A DNA stretch of 25,798 nt from CAZGVV01 sp964529155 (GTDB lineage: Bacteria > Pseudomonadota > Alphaproteobacteria > Rickettsiales > SXRF01). The position numbers and the translations under genes were made by a program. Shown piece after piece: positions 1 to 8,106 of the stretch (the stretch's first letter is position 1; every line of letters begins with the position of its first letter). The stretch spans positions 1 to 25,798 of the forward strand of contig CAZGVV010000027.1 of the NCBI GenBank assembly GCA_964529155.1. The letters run 5' to 3'. Under the pieces are notes generated by a model. It searched no databases and was not told where the DNA came from. It worked only from the letters and a program-made list of their open reading frames with translations.

Positions 1-52
1 CGAAGGCGGCCGTACCATCGGCGCAGGCGTCGTCGCGAAAATTGTGGAGTAG
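1..52 (+). CDS. tuf: Elongation factor Tu, 3' end only
   Basis: The first 52 bases encode the last 16 residues of EF-Tu (EGGRTIGAGVVAKIVE) and a TAG stop. This is the conserved end of beta-barrel domain 3 of the GTPase that delivers aminoacyl-tRNA to the ribosome. The rest lies upstream of the window. Only two bases separate the stop from rpsJ, and a GGAG inside these last codons (46-49) is the likely Shine-Dalgarno for rpsJ. The str-type genes therefore seem to run directly into the S10 cluster. Confidence 0.93.
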   Translation, partial: EGGRTIGAGVVAKIVE

Positions 53-54
53 TT

Positions 55-369
55 ATGAAAAATCAGAAAATTCGTATTTGGGTGAAAGCCTTCGATCACC
101 GCGTGCTGGATCAGTCCGTTGGTGAAATCGTAAATACCGCGAAGCGTACTGGCGCACGCGTGGCTGGCCCGATTCCATTGCCGCGCCGCATTCAGCGTTT
201 CACGGTGAATCGTTCGCCGCACATCGATAAAAAATCGCGTGAGCAATTCGAAATCCGCACGCACAAACGCGTGTTGGACATTGTTGAACCCACTCCACAA
301 ACCGTAGACGCGCTGATGAAGCTCGATCTGTCGGCGGGCGTGGATATTAAAATCAAAGCGGGAGTGTAG
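55..369 (+). CDS. rpsJ: 30S ribosomal protein S10
   Basis: This 104-residue protein is normal length for S10 (NusE). It binds the 30S head and also acts as a transcription antitermination factor with NusB. The family signature is seen in GPIPLPRRIQRFTVNRSPH (around residues 38-56), and residues 64-81 read EQFEIRTHKRVLDIVEPT. ATG 55 lies five bases after a GGAG. It is the first complete gene of the cluster and sits 2 bp from rplC. Confidence 0.98.
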   Translation: MKNQKIRIWVKAFDHRVLDQSVGEIVNTAKRTGARVAGPIPLPRRIQRFTVNRSPHIDKKSREQFEIRTHKRVLDIVEPTPQTVDALMKLDLSAGVDIKIKAGV

Positions 370-371
370 CC

Positions 372-1097
372 ATGCGTACCGGGCTGATCGCCAAAAAAAT
401 CGGCATGACCACCATCTATGATGAAGATGGCGTGGAAGTCGGCGTGACTGTAATGCACGTTGAACAATGCCAAATCATCGCGCGCAAAACCAAAGAAAAA
501 GACGGCTATAGTGCTGTTCAGGTTGGTGTCGGCACGCGTAAGGCTAAAAACGTATCAAAGGCGTTGCGTGGCCATTTTGCTAAAGCAAAAGTAGAGCCAA
601 AGCGCGTACTTGCTGAATTCCGCATTGAAGACGATGTGACGTTAGATGTGGGTGCAGAAATTCTCGCCAGCCACTTTGTGCCAGGTCAATGGGTTGATGT
701 GCAAGGCACAACAATCGGTAAAGGCTTTGCCGGTGCAATGAAGCGCTGGAACTTCGCCGGTTTGGAAGCTACGCACGGTGTGTCCGTATCGCACCGCTCG
801 CACGGTTCCACTGGTCAGCGCCAAGATCCAGGCCGGACGTTCAAAGGTAAGAAAATGGCCGGGCATCTGGGCGTGGAAACCGTCACCGTGCAGAATTTGA
901 AAGTGATTTCCGTTGATGAAGCACAAAACCTCATCACGCTGCAAGGCGCAGTTCCAGGGGCCGCGGGTAGCTATATCCGTATTTCCGATTCTGTGAAGCG
1001 CGGCTTGCCGGCGAATGCGCCGTATCCTGCCGGTCTTCGCAAAACCGATGCGCCGACATCACCAGAACCGCAGCCTGAAGAAAATAAGGCGGCATAA
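372..1097 (+). CDS. rplC: 50S ribosomal protein L3
   Basis: A 241-residue L3 that starts MRTGLIAKKIGMTTIY. L3 is an early assembly protein that reaches toward the peptidyl transferase centre. The diagnostic segment HGVSVSHRSHGSTGQRQDPG contains the glutamine (GQRQDPG) that PrmB methylates in other bacteria, and KKMAGHLG follows. The protein is longer than the roughly 210 residues of E. coli, mainly through a Pro/Glu-rich C-terminal tail ending PEPQPEENKAA. Such a tail is common in Alphaproteobacteria. A 2-bp gap to rpsJ suggests coupled translation. Confidence 0.98.
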   Translation: MRTGLIAKKIGMTTIYDEDGVEVGVTVMHVEQCQIIARKTKEKDGYSAVQVGVGTRKAKNVSKALRGHFAKAKVEPKRVLAEFRIEDDVTLDVGAEILASHFVPGQWVDVQGTTIGKGFAGAMKRWNFAGLEATHGVSVSHRSHGSTGQRQDPGRTFKGKKMAGHLGVETVTVQNLKVISVDEAQNLITLQGAVPGAAGSYIRISDSVKRGLPANAPYPAGLRKTDAPTSPEPQPEENKAA

Positions 1098-1105
1098 GGA
1101 TCGTT

Positions 1106-1735
1106 ATGAAAGCAAAAGTCATCAATTTACAAAACAAAGCCGCTGGCGAGATCGAATTGGCTGATGCCATTTTTGGCCTGCCAGTGCGTAAAGATATCCT
1201 GGCTCGTTGCGTGCAATGGCAGCGCGATAAAGCGCGTGCCGGTACGCATAAAACCAAGGGCATTTCCGAAATCAGCGGCACCAGCAAAAAGCCTTTCAAA
1301 CAAAAAGGCACCGGTAGCGCACGTCAAGGCTCGCTCCGCTCCGCGCAAATGCGCGGTGGTGCGACGATCTTTGGCCCAGTGGTTCGTAGCCACGGCTACT
1401 CGCTGCCAAAGAAAGTACGCAAGCTGGCTTTGAAAACCGCGCTTTCCGCCAAGCAAGCCGATGGCAGCTTACGGATTCTGGATGCAGCGGTGTTTAAGGA
1501 TGCTAAAGACGGCAAAACCAAAGCGATTGCTAACATGTTCAAGGAATTGGGCTGGAAGCACACGCTCATCATTGACGGACAGACACCGGATGAAGTGTTC
1601 ATTCGTGCAGTTCGCAACTTGAAGCATATTGACCTGCTGCCGAGCCAAGGTGCAAATGTCTATGACATCCTGCGCCACAAACAGCTCGTGCTGACCAAAG
1701 CAGCCGTCGAGCAATTAGAGGAGCGCTTGAAATGA
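1106..1735 (+). CDS. rplD: 50S ribosomal protein L4
   Basis: A 209-residue L4 (uL4), which lines the nascent-peptide exit tunnel. Its tunnel loop is clear in FKQKGTGSARQGSLRSAQMRGGATIFGP (around residues 64-91). In E. coli L4 also represses its own S10 operon, but the S10 leader where it acts would lie outside this window and I cannot judge it here. The stop overlaps the rplW start in an ATGA (1732-1735). Confidence 0.98.
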   Translation: MKAKVINLQNKAAGEIELADAIFGLPVRKDILARCVQWQRDKARAGTHKTKGISEISGTSKKPFKQKGTGSARQGSLRSAQMRGGATIFGPVVRSHGYSLPKKVRKLALKTALSAKQADGSLRILDAAVFKDAKDGKTKAIANMFKELGWKHTLIIDGQTPDEVFIRAVRNLKHIDLLPSQGANVYDILRHKQLVLTKAAVEQLEERLK

Positions 1736-2073
1736 AATTAGGCAAAAAAGCAAAAGCTAAAAAGGCCGATCAGCCTGAAATTCGCTTGGAATATTACGAC
1801 ATCATTCGCACCCCGGTCATCACGGAAAAATCCACTGCGGCTTCCAGCCAGAATAAAGTGGTATTCAATGTGTCTGACGATGCACGTAAAGACACAATCA
1901 AAGCCGCAGTGGAAGCATTGTTCGGCGTGAAAGTGGTCAAAGTCAACACGCTAAACCGCAAAGGCAAAACCAAAACGTCCCGCGGGAATAACGGTCGTCA
2001 ATCCGATGTGAAAAAAGCCACGGTAACGCTAGCCGCCGGCCAAAGCATCGATTTTGCAGCAGGAGTGAGATAA
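1732..2073 (+). CDS. rplW: 50S ribosomal protein L23
   Basis: A 113-residue L23, the exit-tunnel rim protein that docks trigger factor and SRP. The core begins around residue 21 with YYDIIRTPVITEKST and ends in a typical beta segment. It is about 13-15 residues longer than usual because of a lysine-rich N-terminus (MKLGKKAKAKKADQPEIRLE). The start is supported by a GAGGAG about 8 bases upstream and by the 4-base ATGA overlap with rplD, so the extension appears genuine. Confidence 0.97.
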   Translation: MKLGKKAKAKKADQPEIRLEYYDIIRTPVITEKSTAASSQNKVVFNVSDDARKDTIKAAVEALFGVKVVKVNTLNRKGKTKTSRGNNGRQSDVKKATVTLAAGQSIDFAAGVR

Positions 2074-2074
2074 C

Positions 2075-2902
2075 ATGGCGCTCAAGCATTATAATCCCAC
2101 CACCGCCTCCCAGCGCCAACTGGTGACGGTTGACCGCAGCGAGCTGTGGAAAGGCAAGCCCGTTAAGCAATTGACGGAAGGTGCAAGCAAATCTGGTGGC
2201 CGTAACCATCATGGTCATTTGACGGCGTTCCGTACGGGCGGCGGTCATAAGCGCAGCTATCGTATCATCGATTTCAAGCGCCGCAAGTTTGACATGCCTG
2301 CTACAGTTGAGCGTTTGGAATATGATCCTAACCGTTCAGCATTCATCGCGCTGATTAAGTATGCGGACGGTGAATTGGCTTACATTCTGGCTCCACAGCG
2401 TTTGGCTGCTGGTGATACCGTGATTTCCGGCGAACGCGCCGACATTAAGCCCGGTAACGCCATGTTGCTGAAAAATATCCCTGTGGGTACGCTGGTGCAC
2501 AATATTGAATTAAAGCTTGGTAAAGGTGGCCAGTTTGCTCGTGCAGCAGGCTCTTATGCCCAGCTGATCGGTAAAGACGGTGGCTATGCCCAGCTTCGTC
2601 TGCGTTCGGGCGAGCTTCGTCTGGTGCTGGCGGATTGCATGGCGACCATCGGTGCTGTGTCCAACCCGGATCATCAAAACACCGTTATCGGTAAAGCAGG
2701 CCGCTCGCGTTGGCTTGGTAAACGTCCTGTAGTGCGTGGTGTGGCCATGAACCCGGTTGACCATCCACATGGTGGCGGTGAAGGCAAAACCTCCGGTGGC
2801 CGTCACCCTGTGACGCCATGGGGCAAATGCACCAAGGGTAAAAAGACCCGCTCTCCGAAAAAGAGCAATAAATACATCCTGCGTAACAGACACGCGAAAT
2901 AG
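2075..2902 (+). CDS. rplB: 50S ribosomal protein L2
   Basis: A 275-residue L2, usual length, one of the most conserved large-subunit proteins and needed for subunit joining and peptidyl transferase activity. Visible signatures are the RNA-binding KSGGRNHHGHLTAFRTGGGH (around residues 39-58) and the C-terminal VAMNPVDHPHGGGEGKTSGG, whose histidine is the one implicated in peptidyl transfer in other bacteria. It begins 1 bp after the rplW stop. Confidence 0.98.
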   Translation: MALKHYNPTTASQRQLVTVDRSELWKGKPVKQLTEGASKSGGRNHHGHLTAFRTGGGHKRSYRIIDFKRRKFDMPATVERLEYDPNRSAFIALIKYADGELAYILAPQRLAAGDTVISGERADIKPGNAMLLKNIPVGTLVHNIELKLGKGGQFARAAGSYAQLIGKDGGYAQLRLRSGELRLVLADCMATIGAVSNPDHQNTVIGKAGRSRWLGKRPVVRGVAMNPVDHPHGGGEGKTSGGRHPVTPWGKCTKGKKTRSPKKSNKYILRNRHAK

Positions 2903-2914
2903 AGGTAGACAGTT

Positions 2915-3199
2915 ATGGCACGTGCAGTTTGGAAAGGCCCATTCGTTGATGGGTATCTCTTTAAGAAGGCAGATTCCGCCCGTTCGAGCGGTCGTCACCA
3001 GATTATTAAGACCTGGTCACGCCGTTCCACCATCATTCCCCAGTTTGTGGGCTTGACATTTGGTGTCTATAACGGCAAGAAGTTCATCCCCGTTTCCGTC
3101 AACGAGGACATGATCGGCCATAAGCTTGGTGAATTCGCGCCCACGCGCACGTTCAACGGTCACACGCCGGCGGATAAAAAAGCGAAGCAGGACAAATAG
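2915..3199 (+). CDS. rpsS: 30S ribosomal protein S19
   Basis: A 94-residue S19 of the 30S head, which contacts S13 and the A-site finger. It begins MARAVWKGPFVDGYLFKKA and carries KTWSRRSTIIPQFVGLTFGVYNGKKFIPV and GHKLGEFAPTRTFNGH, the family pattern. An AGAGGTAGA just after the rplB stop is the likely ribosome binding site. rplV follows after 2 bp. Confidence 0.98.
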   Translation: MARAVWKGPFVDGYLFKKADSARSSGRHQIIKTWSRRSTIIPQFVGLTFGVYNGKKFIPVSVNEDMIGHKLGEFAPTRTFNGHTPADKKAKQDK

Positions 3200-3201
3200 T
3201 T

Positions 3202-3576
3202 ATGAGCAAACAGGCCAACCCAAAACAACTCGCGGACAATGAAGCCCGCTCTGTCGTGCGTCGCTTACGCGTCAGCCCGCGGAAACTGAACCTGGTTGCG
3301 GGACTTATCCGTGGCATGAATATCAGTAACGCTTTGACGCAATTGACTTTTTCTAACAAGCGCATTGCGCAGGATGTGAAAAAAGCATTGCAGTCTGCCG
3401 TTGCCAACGCAGAAAACAATCATAACCTCAACGTAGACGCACTCTATGTGAAAGAGGCGTTTGTCGGTAAAAATCTGGTGATGAAACGCATGCATACGCG
3501 CGGCCGTGGCCGTTCGGCACGCATTGAAAAGCCGTTTGCTAACCTCACCATCGTGTTGAAAGAGAAGGGCGAGTAA
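3202..3576 (+). CDS. rplV: 50S ribosomal protein L22
   Basis: A 124-residue L22, whose beta-hairpin reaches into the exit tunnel. The family pattern is seen in VVRRLRVSPRKLNLVAGLIRG near the N-terminus and in the tunnel hairpin and end VMKRMHTRGRGRSARIEKPFANLTIVL. The N-terminus has about 15 residues before the core (SKQANPKQLADNEAR), as in many Alphaproteobacteria. One base separates its stop from rpsC. Confidence 0.97.
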   Translation: MSKQANPKQLADNEARSVVRRLRVSPRKLNLVAGLIRGMNISNALTQLTFSNKRIAQDVKKALQSAVANAENNHNLNVDALYVKEAFVGKNLVMKRMHTRGRGRSARIEKPFANLTIVLKEKGE

Positions 3577-3577
3577 T

Positions 3578-4270
3578 ATGGGTCAGAAAGTTAACCCCAT
3601 CGGGCTTCGGCTCGGCATCAACCGTACGTGGGATTCCCGCTGGTTCGCAGATGCGGAATACGCCACACGGTTGCATGAAGACATCAAGATTCATGACTAC
3701 CTGAAAAAGCACTTAGCTGCAGCAGGCGTTTCGCGCATTATCATTGAGCGTCCGAGCAAAAAAGTACACGTCTCCATTCACGCGGCTCGCCCGGGTGTGG
3801 TGATCGGTAAAAAAGGTGCGGATATTGATAAAATCCGCAAAGACCTTGGTAAATTCACCAAGGATGAAGTGAGCATTAACATTGTGTCCGTGCCGAAACC
3901 GGAGCTGGATGCACAGCTGGTTGCTGAATCGATTGCACAGCAACTGGAAAAACGTGCTTCGTTCCGCCGTTCTATGAAGCGCGCCGTGCAGTCCTGCCTG
4001 CGCCTTGGTGCGCTGGGTATTCGCGTGAATGTCAGCGGCCGCTTAGGTGGTTCTGAAATCGCCCGTATGGAATGGTATCGCGAAGGCCGTGTGCCATTGC
4101 ACACGCTGCGCGGGGATGTGGATTACGCATTAGCGGAAGCGCACACTGCTTATGGCATCATCGGCGTAAAAGTTTGGATTTTCAAAGGTGAGTTACTCGG
4201 CAAGCAAAATCCGCATGCTTTGGGTGGCAAACCAACAGGCGGTGAATCCACCAGCCTGGAAGCGGCATAG
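3578..4270 (+). CDS. rpsC: 30S ribosomal protein S3
   Basis: A 230-residue S3, which forms part of the mRNA entry site and helicase. It begins MGQKVNPIGLRLGINRTWDSRWFAD. A type II KH domain is visible around residues 39-110 with the VVIGKKGADIDKIRKDL loop. The C-terminal domain contains SGRLGGSEIARMEWYREGRVPLHTLRGDVDYA. The length and the tail (KPTGGESTSLEAA) fit Alphaproteobacteria. Confidence 0.98.
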   Translation: MGQKVNPIGLRLGINRTWDSRWFADAEYATRLHEDIKIHDYLKKHLAAAGVSRIIIERPSKKVHVSIHAARPGVVIGKKGADIDKIRKDLGKFTKDEVSINIVSVPKPELDAQLVAESIAQQLEKRASFRRSMKRAVQSCLRLGALGIRVNVSGRLGGSEIARMEWYREGRVPLHTLRGDVDYALAEAHTAYGIIGVKVWIFKGELLGKQNPHALGGKPTGGESTSLEAA

Positions 4271-4281
4271 AGGATAGAACC

Positions 4282-4701
4282 ATGTTAAGCCCTAAAAAAA
4301 CAAAATACCGCAAAATGCATAAGGGCCGTATCCACGGCAATGCAAAAGGTGGCTACACGCTCACCTTCGGCGAATATGGCTTGAAAGCCCTTGAGCCAGA
4401 GCGTATTACTGCTCGCCAGATCGAGGCATCGCGCCGTGCGATTTCTCGTTATGTAAAGCGCGTCGGTCGCTTGTGGATTCGTGTGTTCCCGGACGTGCCT
4501 GTTACCCGTAAACCTGCGGAAGTGCGCATGGGCAGTGGTAAGGGTTCAGTGGAATTCTGGGCAGCACGCGTGAAACCGGGCCGTATCCTGTTTGAAATTG
4601 ACGGCGTAAGTGAAGCCATTGCTCGCGAAGCCATGGAGCGCGCTTCCGCCAAGCTGCCGATCAAAACCAAATTTGTCGCGCGGCTGAAGGAAGGGGAATA
4701 A
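4282..4701 (+). CDS. rplP: 50S ribosomal protein L16
   Basis: A 139-residue L16, near the usual 136-140, which helps organise the A-site tRNA region of the 50S subunit. It begins MLSPKKTKYRKMHKGRIHGNAKGG and holds GRLWIRVFPDVPVTRKPAEVRMGSGKGSVEFW. That stretch includes the arginine hydroxylated by YcfD in E. coli (PAEVRMG). An AGGATAGAACC precedes the start. The stop is 1 bp from rpmC. Confidence 0.98.
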   Translation: MLSPKKTKYRKMHKGRIHGNAKGGYTLTFGEYGLKALEPERITARQIEASRRAISRYVKRVGRLWIRVFPDVPVTRKPAEVRMGSGKGSVEFWAARVKPGRILFEIDGVSEAIAREAMERASAKLPIKTKFVARLKEGE

Positions 4702-4702
4702 T

Positions 4703-4903
4703 ATGAAATACAAAGAAATTGCAAAGAAAAGCGGCGCTGAGTTGAAAGACATCGTGCGTGACGCAAAAAAAGAAAATTTCAACCTGCGCCTTCAGGCGTC
4801 GAACGGTGAAATGGTCAATGCAAAACGCCCACGCGAATTGCGTAAAAACATTGCTCGCGCCAAAACCGCGTTGAGCGTACAGAAGAAAGAGCAGAGGGGA
4901 TAA
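4703..4903 (+). CDS. rpmC: 50S ribosomal protein L29
   Basis: A 66-residue L29, a two-helix protein next to L23 at the tunnel exit. The pattern ELKDIVRDAKKENFNLRLQ is followed by RPRELRKNIARAKTALS, the standard helical hairpin. It is flanked by rplP (1 bp) and rpsQ (2 bp), the usual position. Its Shine-Dalgarno is the AAGGGGAA at the very end of rplP. Confidence 0.96.
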   Translation: MKYKEIAKKSGAELKDIVRDAKKENFNLRLQASNGEMVNAKRPRELRKNIARAKTALSVQKKEQRG

Positions 4904-4905
4904 TT

Positions 4906-5133
4906 ATGCCGAAGCGTATATTACAAGGTGTTGTTGTCAGCGATAAGGCGGATAAAACCGTCACTGTCAGCGTGGTTCGCCGCGTCTCGCACCCTATTTA
5001 CAAGAAAACCATTCACCGCTCCAAAAAATATGCGGCGCATGACGAAGAAAATCGTTTCAAGATTGGCGATGCAGTACGCATTGAGGAATCTCGTCCGATG
5101 TCTAAGAGCAAGCGCTGGATAGTGGTGTACTAG
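4906..5133 (+). CDS. rpsQ: 30S ribosomal protein S17
   Basis: A 75-residue S17, an OB-fold primary 16S rRNA binder. It begins MPKRILQGVVVSDKADKTVTVSV and contains HPIYKKTIHRSKKYAAHDE and the family end IEESRPMSKSKRWIVV. It is slightly short but complete. An AGAGGGGAT (at the rpmC end) serves as ribosome binding site. A 19-bp spacer to rplN contains AAGGATCAAGG. Confidence 0.97.
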   Translation: MPKRILQGVVVSDKADKTVTVSVVRRVSHPIYKKTIHRSKKYAAHDEENRFKIGDAVRIEESRPMSKSKRWIVVY

Positions 5134-5152
5134 AAATTAAGGATCAAGGGTT

Positions 5153-5521
5153 ATGATACAGCAACAAAGTAGATTGGAAGTGGCCGACAATTCAGGTGCA
5201 CGCAGCGTGATGTGCATTAAGGTGCTCGGTGGCTCCATGCGCAAAACCGCCACGGTGGGTGACGTAATCGTCGTTTCCATCAAAGAAGCGATTCCGCGCG
5301 GTAAAGTCAAAAAGGGCGAAGTGCATCGTGCCGTGATCGTGCGTACGCGCCGCGATATTCATCGCGCTGATGGGAGCACCATTCGCTTTGACCGCAATGC
5401 CGCTGTGTTGCTGACCAAGCAAAATGAACCCATCGGTACACGTATTTTCGGACCTGTGACCCGCGAATTACGCGCGAAGCAATTCATGAAAATCGTCTCG
5501 CTGGCGCCGGAAGTGTTATAA
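5153..5521 (+). CDS. rplN: 50S ribosomal protein L14
   Basis: A 122-residue L14, exactly the family length, which forms an intersubunit bridge. It begins MIQQQSRLEVADNSGARSVMCIKVLGGS and ends TRELRAKQFMKIVSLAPEVL, both diagnostic. In the middle, AVIVRTRRDIHRADGSTIRFDRNAAVLL is also typical. It opens the spc-type part of the cluster. The AAGGATCAAGG upstream gives a good ribosome binding site, and I see no separate promoter in the 19-bp gap. Confidence 0.98.
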   Translation: MIQQQSRLEVADNSGARSVMCIKVLGGSMRKTATVGDVIVVSIKEAIPRGKVKKGEVHRAVIVRTRRDIHRADGSTIRFDRNAAVLLTKQNEPIGTRIFGPVTRELRAKQFMKIVSLAPEVL

Positions 5522-5527
5522 GGAATA

Positions 5528-5857
5528 ATGGCAATGACCCAAGCAAAATTAAAAATCAAAAAAGGCGACCAGGTGCTGGTGATTACCGGCAAGGACAAAG
5601 GCAAAAAGGGCGATGTGCTTAAAGTGCTGCCTGAAGAACGCCGCGTGATCGTGTCCGGCATCAATGTGCTTACACATTATAACAAGCCTTCGCGCACGTC
5701 CCCACAGGGTGGCATCGAAAAGAAAGAAGCATCCATTCATATCTCCAACGTGTCGTTGGTGGATGCGAAATCCGGCAAACCCACCCGCGTGGGCTACAAA
5801 ATTGAAAAAGACGGCAGCAAAGTGCGTATTGCACGCAGCACCGGGGAGAAGATCTAA
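5528..5857 (+). CDS. rplX: 50S ribosomal protein L24
   Basis: L24, an assembly-initiator protein with a KOW motif. KIKKGDQVLVITGKDKGKKGDVLKVLPEERRVIVSGIN is typical. The first ATG (5528) gives 109 residues, but the AGGA at 5521-5524 is only 3 bases from it and 9 bases from a second in-frame ATG at 5534. The true protein may therefore start MTQAKLKIKKGD (107 residues). Its stop TAA shares a base with the rplE start (TAATG). Confidence 0.96.
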   Translation: MAMTQAKLKIKKGDQVLVITGKDKGKKGDVLKVLPEERRVIVSGINVLTHYNKPSRTSPQGGIEKKEASIHISNVSLVDAKSGKPTRVGYKIEKDGSKVRIARSTGEKI

Positions 5858-6435
5858 TGGCTAAGACATCCGCAGCAAAGCAAGAAGGCGGTTATATTCC
5901 GCGCTTGCAGGGCTTATACGAAAAGGAAGTGCGTGCTGCTTTGCAGAAGCAATTCAATTACAAAAACGTGATGCAAATTCCGCGTCTGGAAAAGATCGTC
6001 ATCAACATGGGTGTTGGTGAAACCGTGAATGACAGCAAAATCATCAATGCTGCAGTGAGCGATTTGACACAGATCTCTGGTCAGAAGCCGCAGATCACAC
6101 AGTCCAAAAAATCCATCGCGTCGTTTAAATTGCGCGAAAACATGCCGATCGGTTGCAAAGTTACGCTCCGTAAACAGCGCATGTATGAATTTCTGGATCG
6201 TCTGATCAACGTAGCATTGCCACGTGTACGTGATTTCCGTGGCGTGCCCACTAAAAGCTTCGATGGTCGCGGCAATTATGCCATGGGCCTGAAAGAGCAA
6301 TTAGTGTTCGCTGAAATCAATTACGATAAGGTGGACATGGTGCGCGGTATGGATATCATCATCGTGACGTCTGCTCCGACTGATGATGAAGCGCGCGCGC
6401 TGCTGACTGCCTTTAACATGCCGTTCATGAAATAA
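5857..6435 (+). CDS. rplE: 50S ribosomal protein L5
   Basis: L5 binds 5S rRNA and contacts P-site tRNA. This copy has 192 residues against about 179-185 in most Alphaproteobacteria, the surplus being a short N-terminus (MAKTSAAKQEGGYIPR). LQGLYEKEVRAALQKQFNYKNVMQIPRLEKIVINMGVGE and FRGVPTKSFDGRGNYAMGLKEQLVFAEI identify it. The start overlaps the rplX stop by one base, which suggests translational coupling. Confidence 0.98.
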   Translation: MAKTSAAKQEGGYIPRLQGLYEKEVRAALQKQFNYKNVMQIPRLEKIVINMGVGETVNDSKIINAAVSDLTQISGQKPQITQSKKSIASFKLRENMPIGCKVTLRKQRMYEFLDRLINVALPRVRDFRGVPTKSFDGRGNYAMGLKEQLVFAEINYDKVDMVRGMDIIIVTSAPTDDEARALLTAFNMPFMK

Positions 6436-6445
6436 CGAGGAAACC

Positions 6446-6751
6446 ATGTCCAAACTCAGCTCAATCGAAAAAAACAACAAGCGTGGTCGCATGATCAAGC
6501 AGCAATCGGCAAAGCGTGCGCGCTTGAAAGCCGTGGTGATGAACAAAGAATTGTCCATCGAAGACCGCGTGCAAGCACAGATGGCGCTTTCTGCGTTGCC
6601 GCGTAATGGCGCTGCTAACCGCTACCGCAACCGTTGTGAGCTGACGGGACGTGCACGTGGTGTATATCGTAAATTTAAACTCTCGCGTATTAAATTGCGC
6701 GAACTTGGTTCGTTCGGTCGTATTCCGGGCCTCACCAAGTCAAGCTGGTAG
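6446..6751 (+). CDS. rpsN: 30S ribosomal protein S14 (zinc-free type)
   Basis: A 101-residue S14 of the long C-minus type. It lacks the CxxC...CxxC zinc site of the short form. RNRCELTGRARGVYRKFKLSRIKLRELGSFGRIPGLTKSSW is the conserved C-terminal half that binds the 30S head. A GAGGAAACC precedes the ATG. It sits in the usual position between L5 and S8. Confidence 0.98.
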   Translation: MSKLSSIEKNNKRGRMIKQQSAKRARLKAVVMNKELSIEDRVQAQMALSALPRNGAANRYRNRCELTGRARGVYRKFKLSRIKLRELGSFGRIPGLTKSSW

Positions 6752-6760
6752 GAGCATCTT

Positions 6761-7159
6761 ATGTCAATGAATGATACGCTTTCCGATATGATCACGCGCT
6801 TGCGCAACGGCCAGCGCGCCAGTCTGCACCAGATCCGCGTTCCTGCATCGCGCCTGATTCAGGCGGTATTGAATGTATTGAAAGAAGAAGGCTACATCCA
6901 GGATTACGTCAGCGAAACCATTTCGCCAGGCCGTAGTGAATTGGTTGTGACCTTGAAATATTACGAAGGCGAAGCAGTTATTAAGGAGATCAAGCGTGTC
7001 TCCAAGCCTGGTCGTCGCGTTTATGAAAGTATTGCTAATCTGCCGCTGGTGCGTAATGGCCTCGGTATCGCAGTGCTGTCTACTTCAAAGGGCGTGCTTT
7101 CGGACAACGAAGCGCGTCGCGTGAAGCAGGGCGGCGAAATTTTGTGCGAAGTGTATTAA
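6761..7159 (+). CDS. rpsH: 30S ribosomal protein S8
   Basis: A 132-residue S8, the usual length, a primary binder of 16S helix 21. In E. coli it also represses the spc operon. It begins MSMNDTLSDMITRLRNGQRA. The C-terminal signature is RRVYESIANLPLVRNGLGIAVLSTSKGVLSDNEARRVKQGGEILCEVY, with the STSKG loop that contacts RNA. An AGGAGCATCTT before the ATG is the ribosome binding site. Confidence 0.98.
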   Translation: MSMNDTLSDMITRLRNGQRASLHQIRVPASRLIQAVLNVLKEEGYIQDYVSETISPGRSELVVTLKYYEGEAVIKEIKRVSKPGRRVYESIANLPLVRNGLGIAVLSTSKGVLSDNEARRVKQGGEILCEVY

Positions 7160-7175
7160 GGAAAAGGAAGCAGTC

Positions 7176-7712
7176 ATGTCACGCGTAGGAAAATTACCGG
7201 TTGCTATCCCCTCTGGCGTTACGGTTAACGTCAATGCCGGGGAAGTTGCGGTGAAAGGCAGCAAAGGCGAGCTCAAGCAACGCTTTGGCAATGAAGTCAA
7301 TATTGAAGTAAAAGACGGCAAGGTTATCATTCTGCCACGTGATAAAACCAACGCGCGTTCACGTGCGATGTGGGGCATGTCACGCAATCTGATTCGCAAC
7401 ATGGTGGAAGGCGTTTCGCAAGGCTACAATAAACGCCTGGAAATTAATGGTGTGGGTTACCGTGCGTCTTCCGATAAAAATATTCTGACATTGGTGCTGG
7501 GTTTCAGCCACGAAATAAAATATTCCATCCCCGCCGGGATTGAAATCAAATGTGAGAAGCCGACATTGATCGTGGTGTCTGGCTATGATAAGCGCTTGGT
7601 CGGGCAGGTTTCGTCCGAAATTCGCGCCCTGCGTAAGCCTGAGCCATATAAAGGCAAAGGCGTACGTTATGAAGGTGAATATGTAAGACAAAAAGAGGGT
7701 AAAAAGAAATAA
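7176..7712 (+). CDS. rplF: 50S ribosomal protein L6
   Basis: A 178-residue L6 near the GTPase-associated centre, with two related alpha/beta domains. It begins MSRVGKLPVAIPSGVTV. The family signature is in the second domain, PEPYKGKGVRYEGEYVRQKEGKKK. AAGGAAAAGGAAG upstream is a purine-rich ribosome binding site. The stop overlaps the rplR start by one base (TAATG at 7710-7714). Confidence 0.98.
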   Translation: MSRVGKLPVAIPSGVTVNVNAGEVAVKGSKGELKQRFGNEVNIEVKDGKVIILPRDKTNARSRAMWGMSRNLIRNMVEGVSQGYNKRLEINGVGYRASSDKNILTLVLGFSHEIKYSIPAGIEIKCEKPTLIVVSGYDKRLVGQVSSEIRALRKPEPYKGKGVRYEGEYVRQKEGKKK

Positions 7713-8071
7713 TGGCTAAGCTAATCAAACTTTTTGAGCGGCGTAAACGTCGCGTGCGCCACCAGATCCGCAGCCAGCGGCACGGTCGCATTCGTCTTTC
7801 CGTGTTCCGCTCAGGCAAGCATATTTATGCTCAGCTGATCGATGACGCCAACGGTGTTACGCTTGCAGCTGCCTCCACTCTGGATGCTTCGCTGAAAGGT
7901 AAGAAATCCGGCAGTGGCATTGATGCGGCGAAGGAAGTGGGAGCTTTGATCGCGCAGCGCGGTAAAGAAGCCAAAATTTCCAGCGTGGTATTTGACCGCG
8001 GCGGGTATCTTTTTCATGGTCGTGTTAAAGCGCTCGCTGATGCTGCGCGCGAACACGGTTTGCAATTTTAA
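7712..8071 (+). CDS. rplR: 50S ribosomal protein L18
   Basis: A 119-residue L18, the 5S rRNA binder of the central protuberance. It begins with a basic patch (LFERRKRRVRHQIRSQRHGRIRLSVFRSGKHIYAQLIDD) and ends VVFDRGGYLFHGRVKALADAAREHGLQF, both diagnostic. The start overlaps rplF by one base. A 35-bp AT-rich spacer follows before rpsE, the largest gap in this part of the cluster, and it contains AAAGGA close to the next start. Confidence 0.98.
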   Translation: MAKLIKLFERRKRRVRHQIRSQRHGRIRLSVFRSGKHIYAQLIDDANGVTLAAASTLDASLKGKKSGSGIDAAKEVGALIAQRGKEAKISSVVFDRGGYLFHGRVKALADAAREHGLQF

Positions 8072-8106
8072 CGCTTGAGTTTACGAATTTAATTTAAAGG
8101 ATTATT

